This document shows, piece by piece, positions 1 through 6,533 of a stretch of DNA of 21,027 bases (position 1 is its first letter; every line of letters begins with the position of its first letter). A model generated the notes under the pieces. That model was not told the DNA's origin, did no database searches, and saw nothing but the letters and a program-made list of their open reading frames with translations. Both the position numbers and the translations under genes were made by a program. The stretch comes from CAZKTS01 sp964555735. GTDB taxonomy: Bacteria; Actinomycetota; Acidimicrobiia; IMCC26256; PALSA-555. The stretch is from positions 1 to 21,027 of the forward strand of contig CAZKTS010000157.1 in the NCBI GenBank assembly GCA_964555735.1. Direction: 5' to 3'.

Positions 1-16
1 AGCCCCCGCGGGTCAG

Positions 17-703
17 ATGCTGCGCTTCGACAACGTCTCCAAGGTCTACAAGGGAAACGTCACCGCGCTCCGTGACGTCTCCATCGACGTGCAGAAGGGG
101 GAGTTCGTCTTCCTCGTCGGGCCGTCGGGCTCGGGCAAGAGCACGTTCCTCAAGCTCCTCCTCCGCGAGGAGGTCCCGAGCTCGGGCCGGATCGTCGTCG
201 CCGGCCGCGACATCTCTCGGCTCTCGCACTGGAAGGTCCCGCAGCTGCGCCGCAACATCGGGACGATCTTCCAGGACTTCAAGCTGCTGCCCAGCCGCAC
301 GGTCTACGAGAACGTGGCCTTCGCGATGGAGGTCATCGGGCGGCCCCGGCACGTGATCCGCACCCAGGTGCCCCAGGTCCTCGACCTGGTGGGCCTGGCC
401 AAGAAGGCCGGCCGCTTCCCCAACGAGCTCTCCGGTGGTGAGCAGCAGCGCGTCTCGATCGCCCGGGCGTTCGTCAACCGCCCGCTGATCCTGCTCGCCG
501 ACGAGCCCACCGGGAACCTCGACCCGGCCACCACGGTCGGGATCATGCGCATCCTCGACCGCATCAACCGCACCGGCACCACGGTGTGCATGGCCACCCA
601 CGACCAGCGGATCGTCGACGCCATGCGCCGGCGCGTCATCGAGCTCGAGCGTGGCTCGCTCGTGCGCGACGAGAGCAAGGGCGTGTACGGGGTGGGCAGC
701 TGA
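17..703 (+). CDS. ftsE: Cell-division ATP-binding protein FtsE
   Basis: FtsE is the cytoplasmic ATPase of the FtsEX complex, which couples ATP hydrolysis at the division site to activation of an extracytoplasmic murein hydrolase. The 228-aa length is typical. Visible motifs are Walker A GPSGSGKS (residues 35-42), the Q-loop in IFQDFKLL (Q86), the signature LSGGEQQR (138-145), Walker B LILLADEP (157-164) and the H-loop in MATHDQR. The QDFKLL segment is characteristic of FtsE rather than LolD-type ATPases. The ATG at 17 gives the conserved N-terminus MLRFDNVSKVYKG. ftsX starts one base after the stop, so the two are co-translated. The promoter would lie upstream of the window. Confidence 0.97.
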   Translation: MLRFDNVSKVYKGNVTALRDVSIDVQKGEFVFLVGPSGSGKSTFLKLLLREEVPSSGRIVVAGRDISRLSHWKVPQLRRNIGTIFQDFKLLPSRTVYENVAFAMEVIGRPRHVIRTQVPQVLDLVGLAKKAGRFPNELSGGEQQRVSIARAFVNRPLILLADEPTGNLDPATTVGIMRILDRINRTGTTVCMATHDQRIVDAMRRRVIELERGSLVRDESKGVYGVGS

Positions 704-704
704 G

Positions 705-1589
705 ATGCTGACGCGCCTGGGCTACTTCGCGCGCGAGACGATCGTCTCGCTGCGCCGCAACCTCCTCATGACGATCGCCGGCGTGCTCACCGTCGCGGTG
801 TCGCTCGCGCTGTTCGGCGGCATCCTGATGCTCGGCAAGTGGGTCGGCCACGGCACCGAGCGCATCAAGGGCGGCGTCCGGCTCGAGATCTTCATGAACG
901 TCGATGCCACCAAGGACCAGATCGCCGACGTGCGCGCCTCGCTCGATGGCGACCCGAGCGTGAAGTCCTACCGGTTCTTCAGCAAGCAGGACGCGCTCGA
1001 GGAGTTCAAGCGGATCTTCCGCAAGGACCCGGACCTGGTGAAGAACGTCACGGCCGCGTCGCTGCCCACCTCGTTCCGGATCGTGCCGCAGCGCGCCGAG
1101 CTCACGAACGCCCTGGACCGCAAGTACACGACGGTCGCGGGCGTCGACGACGTCGCGACGCCCGAGGAAGCCTTGCGCGACCTCCTCGACGCCACCGACA
1201 CTGCCCAGCTGATCTTCTTCGGCCTCGCGGGCATCCTGCTCGTGTCGTCGCTCTTCCTGATCGTGAACACGATCCGGCTGGCGACGTTCGCGCGGCGACG
1301 CGAGATCGAGGTCATGAAGCTCGTCGGCGCCTCGAACTGGTTCGTCCGCGTCCCGTTCATGGCCGAGGGCCTGATGCAGGGGCTCATCGGTGCCGGCCTG
1401 GCGATCGGCGTGGTCGCCGCGCTCAAGCTCGGCTTCGACAGCTGGTTCGGTGACACGACCGGCTTCTTCCGCGAGTTCTACGTCACCACCGGCGACGCAT
1501 TCGTCGTGGCCGCCTGGGTGATCGTGCTCGGCGTCCTGATCGGGCTCGCCGGCTCGCTCATCGGGCTCCGACGCTTCCTGCGGGTCTGA
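705..1589 (+). CDS. ftsX: Cell-division permease-like protein FtsX
   Basis: FtsX is the membrane partner of FtsE; its extracytoplasmic loop recruits and activates a peptidoglycan hydrolase. The ATG at 705 gives 294 aa beginning MLTRLGYFARETIVSLRRN. There is one membrane segment near residues 21-44 and then a large extracytoplasmic domain (about 45-165) holding the KSYRFFSKQDALEEFKRIF-type stretch. Three further membrane segments follow (roughly 168-190, 215-240 and 265-290). The loop ARRREIEVMKLVGASNWFVR after the second membrane segment is the classic FtsX/MacB signature. An in-frame GTG at 651 inside ftsE would add 18 non-conserved residues and is rejected. Coupling to ftsE at one-base spacing and the M23 peptidase downstream support the role. 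Confidence 0.96.
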   Translation: MLTRLGYFARETIVSLRRNLLMTIAGVLTVAVSLALFGGILMLGKWVGHGTERIKGGVRLEIFMNVDATKDQIADVRASLDGDPSVKSYRFFSKQDALEEFKRIFRKDPDLVKNVTAASLPTSFRIVPQRAELTNALDRKYTTVAGVDDVATPEEALRDLLDATDTAQLIFFGLAGILLVSSLFLIVNTIRLATFARRREIEVMKLVGASNWFVRVPFMAEGLMQGLIGAGLAIGVVAALKLGFDSWFGDTTGFFREFYVTTGDAFVVAAWVIVLGVLIGLAGSLIGLRRFLRV

Positions 1590-1592
1590 CCC

Positions 1593-1606
1593 CGGGCTGC
1601 GGCCCG
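1593..1606 (+). terminator. Short GC hairpin after ftsX
   Basis: A 5-bp GC stem (CGGGC, 1593-1597, with GCCCG, 1602-1606) sits four bases after the ftsX stop. A second small hairpin (GCCCC 1639-1643 with GGGGC 1650-1654) follows. Neither has a T-tract. They could attenuate ftsEX transcription, but they are weak and may be chance in GC-rich DNA. Confidence 0.25.
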
Positions 1607-1702
1607 CACGCCGGCGGCACTGCGCGAATCAGACAATTGCCCCTGCAATGGGGCTCTCCGCTCGCCGTTCCAGTCCACAACCCCGGCCCGACGTGTGGCC
1701 TG

Positions 1703-1731
1703 TTGCTCGTGTGACTGGTGTTGTCTAGCCT
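1703..1731 (+). promoter_or_regulatory. Sigma70-like promoter of the M23 peptidase gene
   Basis: A -35 TTGCTC (1703-1708) and a -10 TAGCCT (1726-1731) are separated by 17 bp, the optimal spacing. Transcription would start close to the ATG at 1742. It implies that the M23 gene can be expressed independently of ftsEX. Confidence 0.5.
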
Positions 1732-1737
1732 GGAAGG
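1732..1737 (+). promoter_or_regulatory. Ribosome binding site fixing the M23 start
   Basis: GGAAGG lies four bases before the ATG at 1742. This supports 1742 over the in-frame GTG at 1718, which would overlap the -10 box. If the promoter just upstream starts transcription near 1738, this site would be lost from that transcript and only used by read-through from ftsEX. Confidence 0.4.
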
Positions 1738-1741
1738 CCCC

Positions 1742-2959
1742 ATGCGGACCCGGTCTCCCCACCCCCGATCTCGCCGCCACCTCGTGCGCGCCGGCCTCGG
1801 CGCGGCGCTCGCCGGCGTGCTGCTCCTCGGCGCGACCGTGGGCGGGGTCGACGCGGGAGCCCAGAGCGGCGGCGACCGCCGCCAGCAGCTCCAGGACCAG
1901 ATCGGCGAGGCGTCGGCGGCCGAGGCCGCCGCGCTCCTCGAGCTCCAGGGCATCCGCGACCGCAAGGCCGTGATCGACGCCCGCGTCGCCGACCTCGACA
2001 CCCAGGTCAGCGCGGCGGAGGCGAAGCTCGCGCCGCTCGAGGCCGAGGCCGTCCGGCTCACCGGCGTCGTCGACCAGCTGACCGCCGAGCTCGCCCGGGT
2101 CCAGGCCAAGCTCGACGAGGCGCAGCGGCAGTTCGACGCCTCGGCCGCGCAGCTCTACCGCTCCGCGCGCCGCGGCCAGGCCTACGAGACCGTCCTCGCC
2201 GCGCGACCCGACGAGATGGTCCAGCAGGACAAGTACCTCGACCGGGTGTCGGAGAAGCGCCAGCAGCTCGTCAAGCGGGTGACGCGTCTGCGCGACGAGG
2301 CGAACGCGAAGCGCGAGGAGATCGCGGCGCAGAAGGCGAAGGCCGACGCCGCGGCGGCCGAGGCGGCGCGCGTCCGTGACTCGCTCGCGTCACTCCGCGC
2401 CGAGATCGAACCCGCGCGGGCCGAGGCCGCCCAGCAGGAGGCCGCCGAGAACGCAGCCCTCGCGAACATCCAGTCGAACAAGGCGCAGTACGAGGCCGAG
2501 CTCGAGTCGCTCTCGGCCGCGTCCGACAGCATCTCCCGGCGCTTGCGCGAGATGGGCACCGGGCCCGGCTCGGCCGGCCCGTGCCAGGCGCGGCCCGTGC
2601 CCGGCGGCATCTCCAGTGGCTTCGGCTCCCGCTACCACCCGATCCTGCACTACTCCCGGATGCACACGGGTGCCGACATGTCGGCCGGCTCCGGCACGCC
2701 CATCCATGCGTGTCGCTCCGGCCGGGTCGTCATCGCCGGCAGCCAGGGCGGCTACGGCAACGCGGTCGTGATCGACCACGGCGGCGCGATGGCGACGCTC
2801 TACGCCCACCAGTCACGCATCGCGGTCAGCGAAGGCCAGGTCGTCAACGCCGGCGACGTCATCGGGTACGTCGGCAGCACCGGCATGTCCACCGGTCCGC
2901 ATCTCCACTTCGAAGTGCGTCTCAGCGGGAACCCGGTCGACCCGGCTCCGTACCTCTAG
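1742..2959 (+). CDS. Secreted coiled-coil M23 endopeptidase, probable FtsEX partner
   Basis: Predicted peptidoglycan endopeptidase of 405 aa, organised like EnvC/CwlO/PcsB-class partners of FtsEX. It has an Arg-rich signal peptide with a hydrophobic core (17-36) and likely cleavage near DAGA-Q (40/41). A long Ala/Glu/Arg coiled coil covers about 45-265, a short Gly/Pro linker follows, and a C-terminal LytM/M23 domain covers about 290-405. The metal and catalytic residues all appear present: H308 and D312 in HTGAD, H356 in YAHQ, and H387/H389 in PHLHFEV. This differs from E. coli EnvC, whose LytM domain lacks zinc ligands, so direct catalytic activity is plausible. C281 and C324 could form a disulfide. 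Adjacency to ftsEX is the main argument for partnership, which is inference. Confidence 0.9.
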   Translation: MRTRSPHPRSRRHLVRAGLGAALAGVLLLGATVGGVDAGAQSGGDRRQQLQDQIGEASAAEAAALLELQGIRDRKAVIDARVADLDTQVSAAEAKLAPLEAEAVRLTGVVDQLTAELARVQAKLDEAQRQFDASAAQLYRSARRGQAYETVLAARPDEMVQQDKYLDRVSEKRQQLVKRVTRLRDEANAKREEIAAQKAKADAAAAEAARVRDSLASLRAEIEPARAEAAQQEAAENAALANIQSNKAQYEAELESLSAASDSISRRLREMGTGPGSAGPCQARPVPGGISSGFGSRYHPILHYSRMHTGADMSAGSGTPIHACRSGRVVIAGSQGGYGNAVVIDHGGAMATLYAHQSRIAVSEGQVVNAGDVIGYVGSTGMSTGPHLHFEVRLSGNPVDPAPYL

Positions 2960-3202
2960 CCTCTTCTCGCGGGTGCGCGACCGCTGCACCCTGCGCTCGG
3001 CCCGGCCCGCGGACGGGCCGAGCCCCTGCTCCCTCGCTGCGCTCGGTCGGGTCTTCGACCCGGGTCTCGGCCCTGCGGGCCGGTACTGCTTCGCTCCGGG
3101 CGCATCGGTCGCGCTTCCTCCGCGACGCTCTCGGCTGGCGCCCGGCAACCTGTTGGCTGCCTCGGCGCTCGCGGCTGGCGCTCCGTTCGAGTGCTGACGC
3201 GA
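2960..3202. repeat. Palindrome-rich intergenic stretch (degenerate repeat?)
   Basis: No gene is supported here. The stretch packs small GC inverted repeats: GCTCGGCCCG/CGGGCCGAGC (2995-3004 and 3014-3023), CGGGTC/GACCCG (3048-3053 and 3057-3062) and CGGCCC/GGGCCG shortly after. It also has a CTCGCTGCGCTC block (3033-3044) and two copies of CGGCTGGCGC near its right end. The GAGCGCAGCGAG-type word, read on the minus strand, resembles short extragenic repeats I associate with GC-rich genomes. I see no T-loop/acceptor pairing that would make a tRNA or tmRNA. Confidence 0.45.
2995..3023 (+). terminator. 10-bp GC hairpin downstream of the M23 gene
   Basis: A perfect 10-bp inverted repeat (2995-3004 with 3014-3023) has a 9-base loop. 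It begins 36 bases after the M23 stop. There is no T-run, as is common for actinobacterial terminators. It may instead belong to the repeat-like stretch around it. Confidence 0.35.
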
Positions 3203-3232
3203 CGAGGCGGCGGCCGGTTGGCCGCCGCCTCG
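3203..3232. terminator. Bidirectional 13-bp hairpin terminator
   Basis: A perfect 13-bp stem (3203-3215 with 3220-3232) closes on a GGTT tetraloop. It lies between convergent genes, 20 bases beyond the end of the peroxiredoxin gene and downstream of the M23 gene. A stem this long and perfect, in this position, is best explained as a shared terminator, although no U-tract follows on either strand. Confidence 0.7.
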
Positions 3233-3251
3233 GTCGTTGGTCGCGGTTGTG

Positions 3252-3908
3252 CTACTTCGGCTGCTTGGTGACTCGGAGGTAGGGCTTCACCGTTGTGTAG
3301 CCGGGGAAGCGCTTGTCGGCGTCTTCGTTGCTGACTGCCCCGGTGATGATGACGTCGTCGCCCTGCTTCCAGTCGGCGGGGGTCGCCACCTGGTGCTTGC
3401 TGTTGAGCTGGAGCGAGTCGATGACGCGCAGGATCTCGTCGAAGTTGCGGCCGCACGTCATCGGGTAGGTGAGGATCAGCTTGATCTTCTTGTCCGGCCC
3501 GATGATGTAGACGTTGCGGACGGTCATGTTGTCGGCCGGCGTGCGCGACTTGGCGTCGCCTTCCGTGCCGCCCGGCAGCATGTCGTAGAGCTCCGAGACC
3601 TTGAAGTCGTCGTCGCCGATGATCGGGTAGTTGGGGGCCGTGCCCTGGGTCTCCTCGATGTCCTTCGCCCACGCCTCGTGGTCGGTCGTGGCGTCCACCG
3701 AAAGGCCGATCACCTTCACGTTGCGCTTGTCCCACTCGGGCTTCAGGGCCGCGACCCGCCCGAGCTCGGTGGTGCAGACCGGGGTGAAGTCCTTCGGGTG
3801 GGAGAAGAGGACGCCCCAGCTGTCGCCGAGGTAGTCGTGGAGGCTGATCTCGCCCTCGGTGGTCTGGGCGGTGAAGTCGGGGGCCTCGTCGCCGAGCTTG
3901 ACTGACAT
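3252..3908 (-). CDS. 1-Cys peroxiredoxin (Prx6 family)
   Basis: Thiol peroxidase that reduces peroxides in the cytoplasm; 218 aa from the chosen start. The N-terminal MSVKLGDEAPDFTAQTTEG is typical of the AhpC/TSA fold. The peroxidatic cysteine is C45 in FTPVCTTELG, with T42 and a probable catalytic R131. The Prx6 hallmarks NFDEILRVIDSLQL and the C-terminal dimer extension (TPADWKQGDDVIITGAVS, KPYLRVTKQP) are present. The ATG at 3908 is preceded by GGAGGAA, which decides it over an upstream in-frame start at 3980. An additional cysteine, C152, sits in YPMTCGRN, where family members I know usually have Ser-Thr before GRN. The gene is monocistronic, convergent with the M23 gene and divergent from the MFS gene. 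Confidence 0.95.
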   Translation of the reverse strand: MSVKLGDEAPDFTAQTTEGEISLHDYLGDSWGVLFSHPKDFTPVCTTELGRVAALKPEWDKRNVKVIGLSVDATTDHEAWAKDIEETQGTAPNYPIIGDDDFKVSELYDMLPGGTEGDAKSRTPADNMTVRNVYIIGPDKKIKLILTYPMTCGRNFDEILRVIDSLQLNSKHQVATPADWKQGDDVIITGAVSNEDADKRFPGYTTVKPYLRVTKQPK

Positions 3909-3910
3909 GG

Positions 3911-3917
3911 TTCCTCC
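3911..3917 (-). promoter_or_regulatory. Strong ribosome binding site of the peroxiredoxin
   Basis: On the minus strand GGAGGAA precedes ATG (3908) by two bases, giving a four-base spacing from GGAGG. It fixes the start at MSVKLGDEAP. Confidence 0.75.
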
Positions 3918-3979
3918 GTTCCCCGGAGCTGGTCTCCGGGCCTGGATGGGGGGTCGTTCGTCCGTACGCTGCGTCATCA

Positions 3980-3985
3980 AGCATA
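3980..3985 (-). promoter_or_regulatory. Possible -10 box of the peroxiredoxin gene
   Basis: TATGCT on the minus strand fits TANNNT. It would give a leader of roughly 65 bases before the ATG at 3908. No good -35 is seen 17 bp upstream. Confidence 0.35.
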
Positions 3986-4009
3986 CGCACGGGGGCCGAC
4001 AAAAGTCGA

Positions 4010-5320
4010 GTGAAGAGGTCGGGAATACATCGGGCCGGTGCCGCGCTCCGCCGCGTCGCCGTCGACCTGACGCCGCTGCGGTCGTCGCGCGACTTCCGAC
4101 TGCTCTGGACCGGGCAGCTGATCTCGGAGACCGGGTCGCAGATCGCCCTGGTCGCGGTGTTCGTGCAGGTCTACGACATCACGGGCTCCGCGTTCGCGGT
4201 GGGCGCGGTGGGCGCGGTGCAGCTCGTGCCGCTGGCGCTCGCCTCGGTGCTCGGCGGTCCGATCATCGACCGCTACGACCGTCGCCGGCTCGTGCTGTTC
4301 GCACAGTGGGGCCAGGCGTTCGCGTCCGCGGTGTTGCTGGGCGTGACGGTGGCCGGGTCGCCGCCGCTGGCCGTCGTCTACCTCGGTGCCGCACTCGTCG
4401 CAGGGTTCGGCGGCTTCTCGCTCTCGGTCCGGTCCTCGATGACGCCCAACCTCGTCGTGCCCGAGCAGCTTTCCTCGGCCCTCTCGCTCCAGCAGGTGAT
4501 GTTCCACACCACCCTCATCCTGGGCCCGGCGCTGGGTGGCGTCGTGATCGACCAGGCCGGCGTGGGGTGGGCGTACGCGATCGACCTCGCGTCGTTCGCC
4601 GCGGCCCTGGTCGCGGCCGCGCTCATGCGGCCGCAGGTGCCCGTGCCGACGTTCGAGGAACGCGAAGAGCAGGCCGGAGCGCTCGCGCACGGCTGGCGAC
4701 AGATCACCGAGGGCTTCCGGTTCCTCAAGGGTCGTCGGGTGCTCCAGTCGACGTTCTACGTCGACCTCATCGCGATGATCTTCGGGATGCCGCGGGCGCT
4801 GTTCCCGGTGCTCGCAGCCACGCAGTTCGGTGCCGGACCCGAGATCGTCGGCGTCCTCTTCTCCGCGGTCTCGGTTGGCGCGCTCCTGGGCGCGCTCACC
4901 AGCGGTTGGGTGCGCCACATCCGGCGCCAGGGCCTTGCGGTCCTGCTCGCGGTCGGGATCTGGGGTGCCGGCATCACCTGCTTCGGACTGGCCGGCGACC
5001 TCCTGACGTTCGCACTCCTCGCGCTGGCGGTGGCCGGAGCCGCCGACGTCGTCTCCTCGGTCTTCCGCGGCACGATCCTTCAGCAGTCCGTGCCCGACAA
5101 CCTGCGAGGCCGGATGTCGGCCGTCCACATCCTCGTGGTGGTCGGCGGGCCGCGGGTCGGTGATGTCGAAGCGGGGCTCGTCGCGTCGCTGTTCACGCCG
5201 ACGATCTCGGTGGTCACCGGCGGGCTCGCCTGCATCGTCGGCGTCGTCGTTCTCGCTCTTGCGGTTCCCGAGTTCGTGCGCTACCGCGCGCCGGACGACG
5301 CGACCGCGGCCACCGGTTGA
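4010..5320 (+). CDS. MFS transporter, EntS-like (MFS_3) family
   Basis: Major facilitator superfamily permease of 436 aa, probably a proton-driven exporter; the substrate cannot be read from sequence. About twelve hydrophobic segments alternate with short loops. The N-terminal LTPLRSSRDFRLLWTGQLIS and the loop-2/3 motif GGPIIDRYDRRRLV (an MFS motif-A variant) place it with enterobactin-exporter-like proteins, as does the late GPRVGDVEAGLVASLF segment. A GTG at 4010 is chosen. It has no Shine-Dalgarno and follows a small CGAC-AAAA-GTCG palindrome, so the transcript may be leaderless. It is divergent from the peroxiredoxin. The next gene starts in the same frame shortly after its TGA stop. Confidence 0.88.
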   Translation: MKRSGIHRAGAALRRVAVDLTPLRSSRDFRLLWTGQLISETGSQIALVAVFVQVYDITGSAFAVGAVGAVQLVPLALASVLGGPIIDRYDRRRLVLFAQWGQAFASAVLLGVTVAGSPPLAVVYLGAALVAGFGGFSLSVRSSMTPNLVVPEQLSSALSLQQVMFHTTLILGPALGGVVIDQAGVGWAYAIDLASFAAALVAAALMRPQVPVPTFEEREEQAGALAHGWRQITEGFRFLKGRRVLQSTFYVDLIAMIFGMPRALFPVLAATQFGAGPEIVGVLFSAVSVGALLGALTSGWVRHIRRQGLAVLLAVGIWGAGITCFGLAGDLLTFALLALAVAGAADVVSSVFRGTILQQSVPDNLRGRMSAVHILVVVGGPRVGDVEAGLVASLFTPTISVVTGGLACIVGVVVLALAVPEFVRYRAPDDATAATG

Positions 5321-5353
5321 CGCGCGCCCGACGACGCGACGAACGTGACGCCG

Positions 5354-5764
5354 ATGGCGGGATACTCGGGCACACCGTTGATCAAGAAGCTCGGCATCGG
5401 CGAGGGTGCCCGTCTTGCGGTCGTCGCCGCACCGAACGGCTTCGCGGACTCGCTCGATCTCCCCGACGGCGTCGAGCTCCGACAGCAGGCTCGGGGTCGG
5501 CTCGACGTCGTCGTGTTCTTCGTGACGCGCCGCGCGGAGCTCGCGCGGCGCTTCCCCGCGATGAAGCGCGGGCTCGAGCCCGACGGTGGACTCTGGATCG
5601 CATGGCCGAAGCGCACGTCGGGCGTCGCGACCGATCTGTCGGAGAACCCGGTGCGCGAGATCGGGCTCGGGAACGGGTTGGTCGACAACAAGGTCGCGGC
5701 GATCGACGAGACGTGGTCGGGGTTGCGGTTCGTCTACCGCGTCGCGGACCGCGCGCGCCGCTGA
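5354..5764 (+). CDS. DUF3052-family protein
   Basis: Small cytoplasmic protein of 136 aa from the ATG at 5354; an in-frame GTG at 5345 would add three residues. The start MAGYSGTPLIKKLGIGEGARLAVVAAPNGF, the central VVFFVTRRAELARRFP and the later GGLWIAWPKRTSGVATDL match my memory of DUF3052 proteins, which have no established function. ATG 5354 is preferred because MAGYSGTPL is the conserved-looking start; no clear ribosome site is visible for either. Its stop overlaps the start of the SRAP gene by one base (TGATG), so the two are translationally coupled. Confidence 0.8.
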   Translation: MAGYSGTPLIKKLGIGEGARLAVVAAPNGFADSLDLPDGVELRQQARGRLDVVVFFVTRRAELARRFPAMKRGLEPDGGLWIAWPKRTSGVATDLSENPVREIGLGNGLVDNKVAAIDETWSGLRFVYRVADRARR

Positions 5765-6513
5765 TGTGCGGGCGGTTCGTCACCGCGTCGTCACCGACGC
5801 TGCTCGCCGAGCGTTTCGACGTCTCGACGGTGAGCGTCGACGAGTTCGAGCCGAGCTACAACGTCGCTCCACGCGCGCTCGTGATGGCCGTCCGCGAGCG
5901 GCACCGAGACGACGAGGACGAGCGGGTGCTGTCACGGCTGCGGTGGGGGCTCGTGCCGTCGTGGGCGAAGGACGCGGCGATGGGCGACCGCATGATCAAC
6001 GCGCGCGCCGAGACGGTGGCCACGAAGCCCGCGTACAAGCGACCGTTCGCCAGGAAGCGCTGCATCATCCCGGCCGACGGGTTCTACGAGTGGAAGGTGG
6101 TGGCGCCGCCGACGACGCCGAAGGGGCGGCCGAAGAAGCAGCCGATGTTCGTGCACCGGCGCGACGGCGAGCCGCTCGCCTTCGCCGGCCTGTGGGACGT
6201 CTGGAAGGTGCCCGACGGGGCTGACGCCGGGGCCATCGACGGGGTCGGCGACGACGGGTGGTTGCGCTCCTGCGTGATCGTCACCACCGACGCGAACGAG
6301 CTGCTGGCACCCATCCATGACCGGATGCCGGTCGTGCTGCCCGAGTCCGCGTGGGCGGCCTGGCTCGACCCCGCCAACGACGACGTCGAGGCGCTCCGGG
6401 CGCTGCTGCGCCCCGCTGCGGCGGAGCTCTTCGAGGTGTGGCCGGTGAGCCCGGCGGTCAACAAGGCCGACAACGACACGCCCGAGCTCGTGAAGCCCGT
6501 CGCACCGCTCTGA
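5764..6513 (+). CDS. SRAP-domain protein (YedK/HMCES-like abasic-site protector)
   Basis: Members of the SOS response-associated peptidase family form a thiazolidine crosslink between Cys2 and abasic sites in single-stranded DNA, shielding them from breakage. The 249-aa protein has every expected element. Cys2 is exposed after Met removal (MCGRF), then N33 in YNVAP, RWGLVPSWAKD (60-70), N79 in INARAET, E109 in DGFYEWK and H185 in HDRMPV. A basic insertion, TPKGRPKKQP (118-127), precedes MFVHRRDGEPLAFAGLWD, as is common in the family. Translation starts on the ATG overlapping the DUF3052 stop. No LexA-type box was recognised upstream of the pair. Confidence 0.95.
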   Translation: MCGRFVTASSPTLLAERFDVSTVSVDEFEPSYNVAPRALVMAVRERHRDDEDERVLSRLRWGLVPSWAKDAAMGDRMINARAETVATKPAYKRPFARKRCIIPADGFYEWKVVAPPTTPKGRPKKQPMFVHRRDGEPLAFAGLWDVWKVPDGADAGAIDGVGDDGWLRSCVIVTTDANELLAPIHDRMPVVLPESAWAAWLDPANDDVEALRALLRPAAAELFEVWPVSPAVNKADNDTPELVKPVAPL

Positions 6514-6521
6514 TGTCGCCG

Positions 6522-6527
6522 TAGTCT
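6522..6527 (+). promoter_or_regulatory. -10 box of a leaderless transcript
   Basis: TAGTCT fits TANNNT and ends six bases before the ATG at 6534. The first transcribed base would therefore be at or next to the start codon. No Shine-Dalgarno is present, consistent with leaderless initiation. Confidence 0.5.
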
Positions 6528-6533
6528 CGGCCG

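Noticed and set aside
2960..3202. Possible tmRNA or tRNA between the M23 and peroxiredoxin genes (smpB-ssrA often lie near ftsEX)
   Set aside because: A GTTCGAG resembling a T-loop occurs at 3184-3190, but no pairing T-stem, acceptor stem, anticodon arm or ssrA tag coding sequence could be drawn. No smpB is present.
3997..4008. CGAC-AAAA-GTCG palindrome just before the MFS start, as an operator
   Set aside because: Arms are only four bases and no adjacent regulator or promoter element supports it; noted only in the MFS entry.
5764..6513. LexA/SOS box upstream of the SRAP gene
   Set aside because: No GAAC-N4-GTTC-type sequence was seen before the DUF3052-SRAP pair, and the SRAP gene overlaps DUF3052 so has no promoter of its own.
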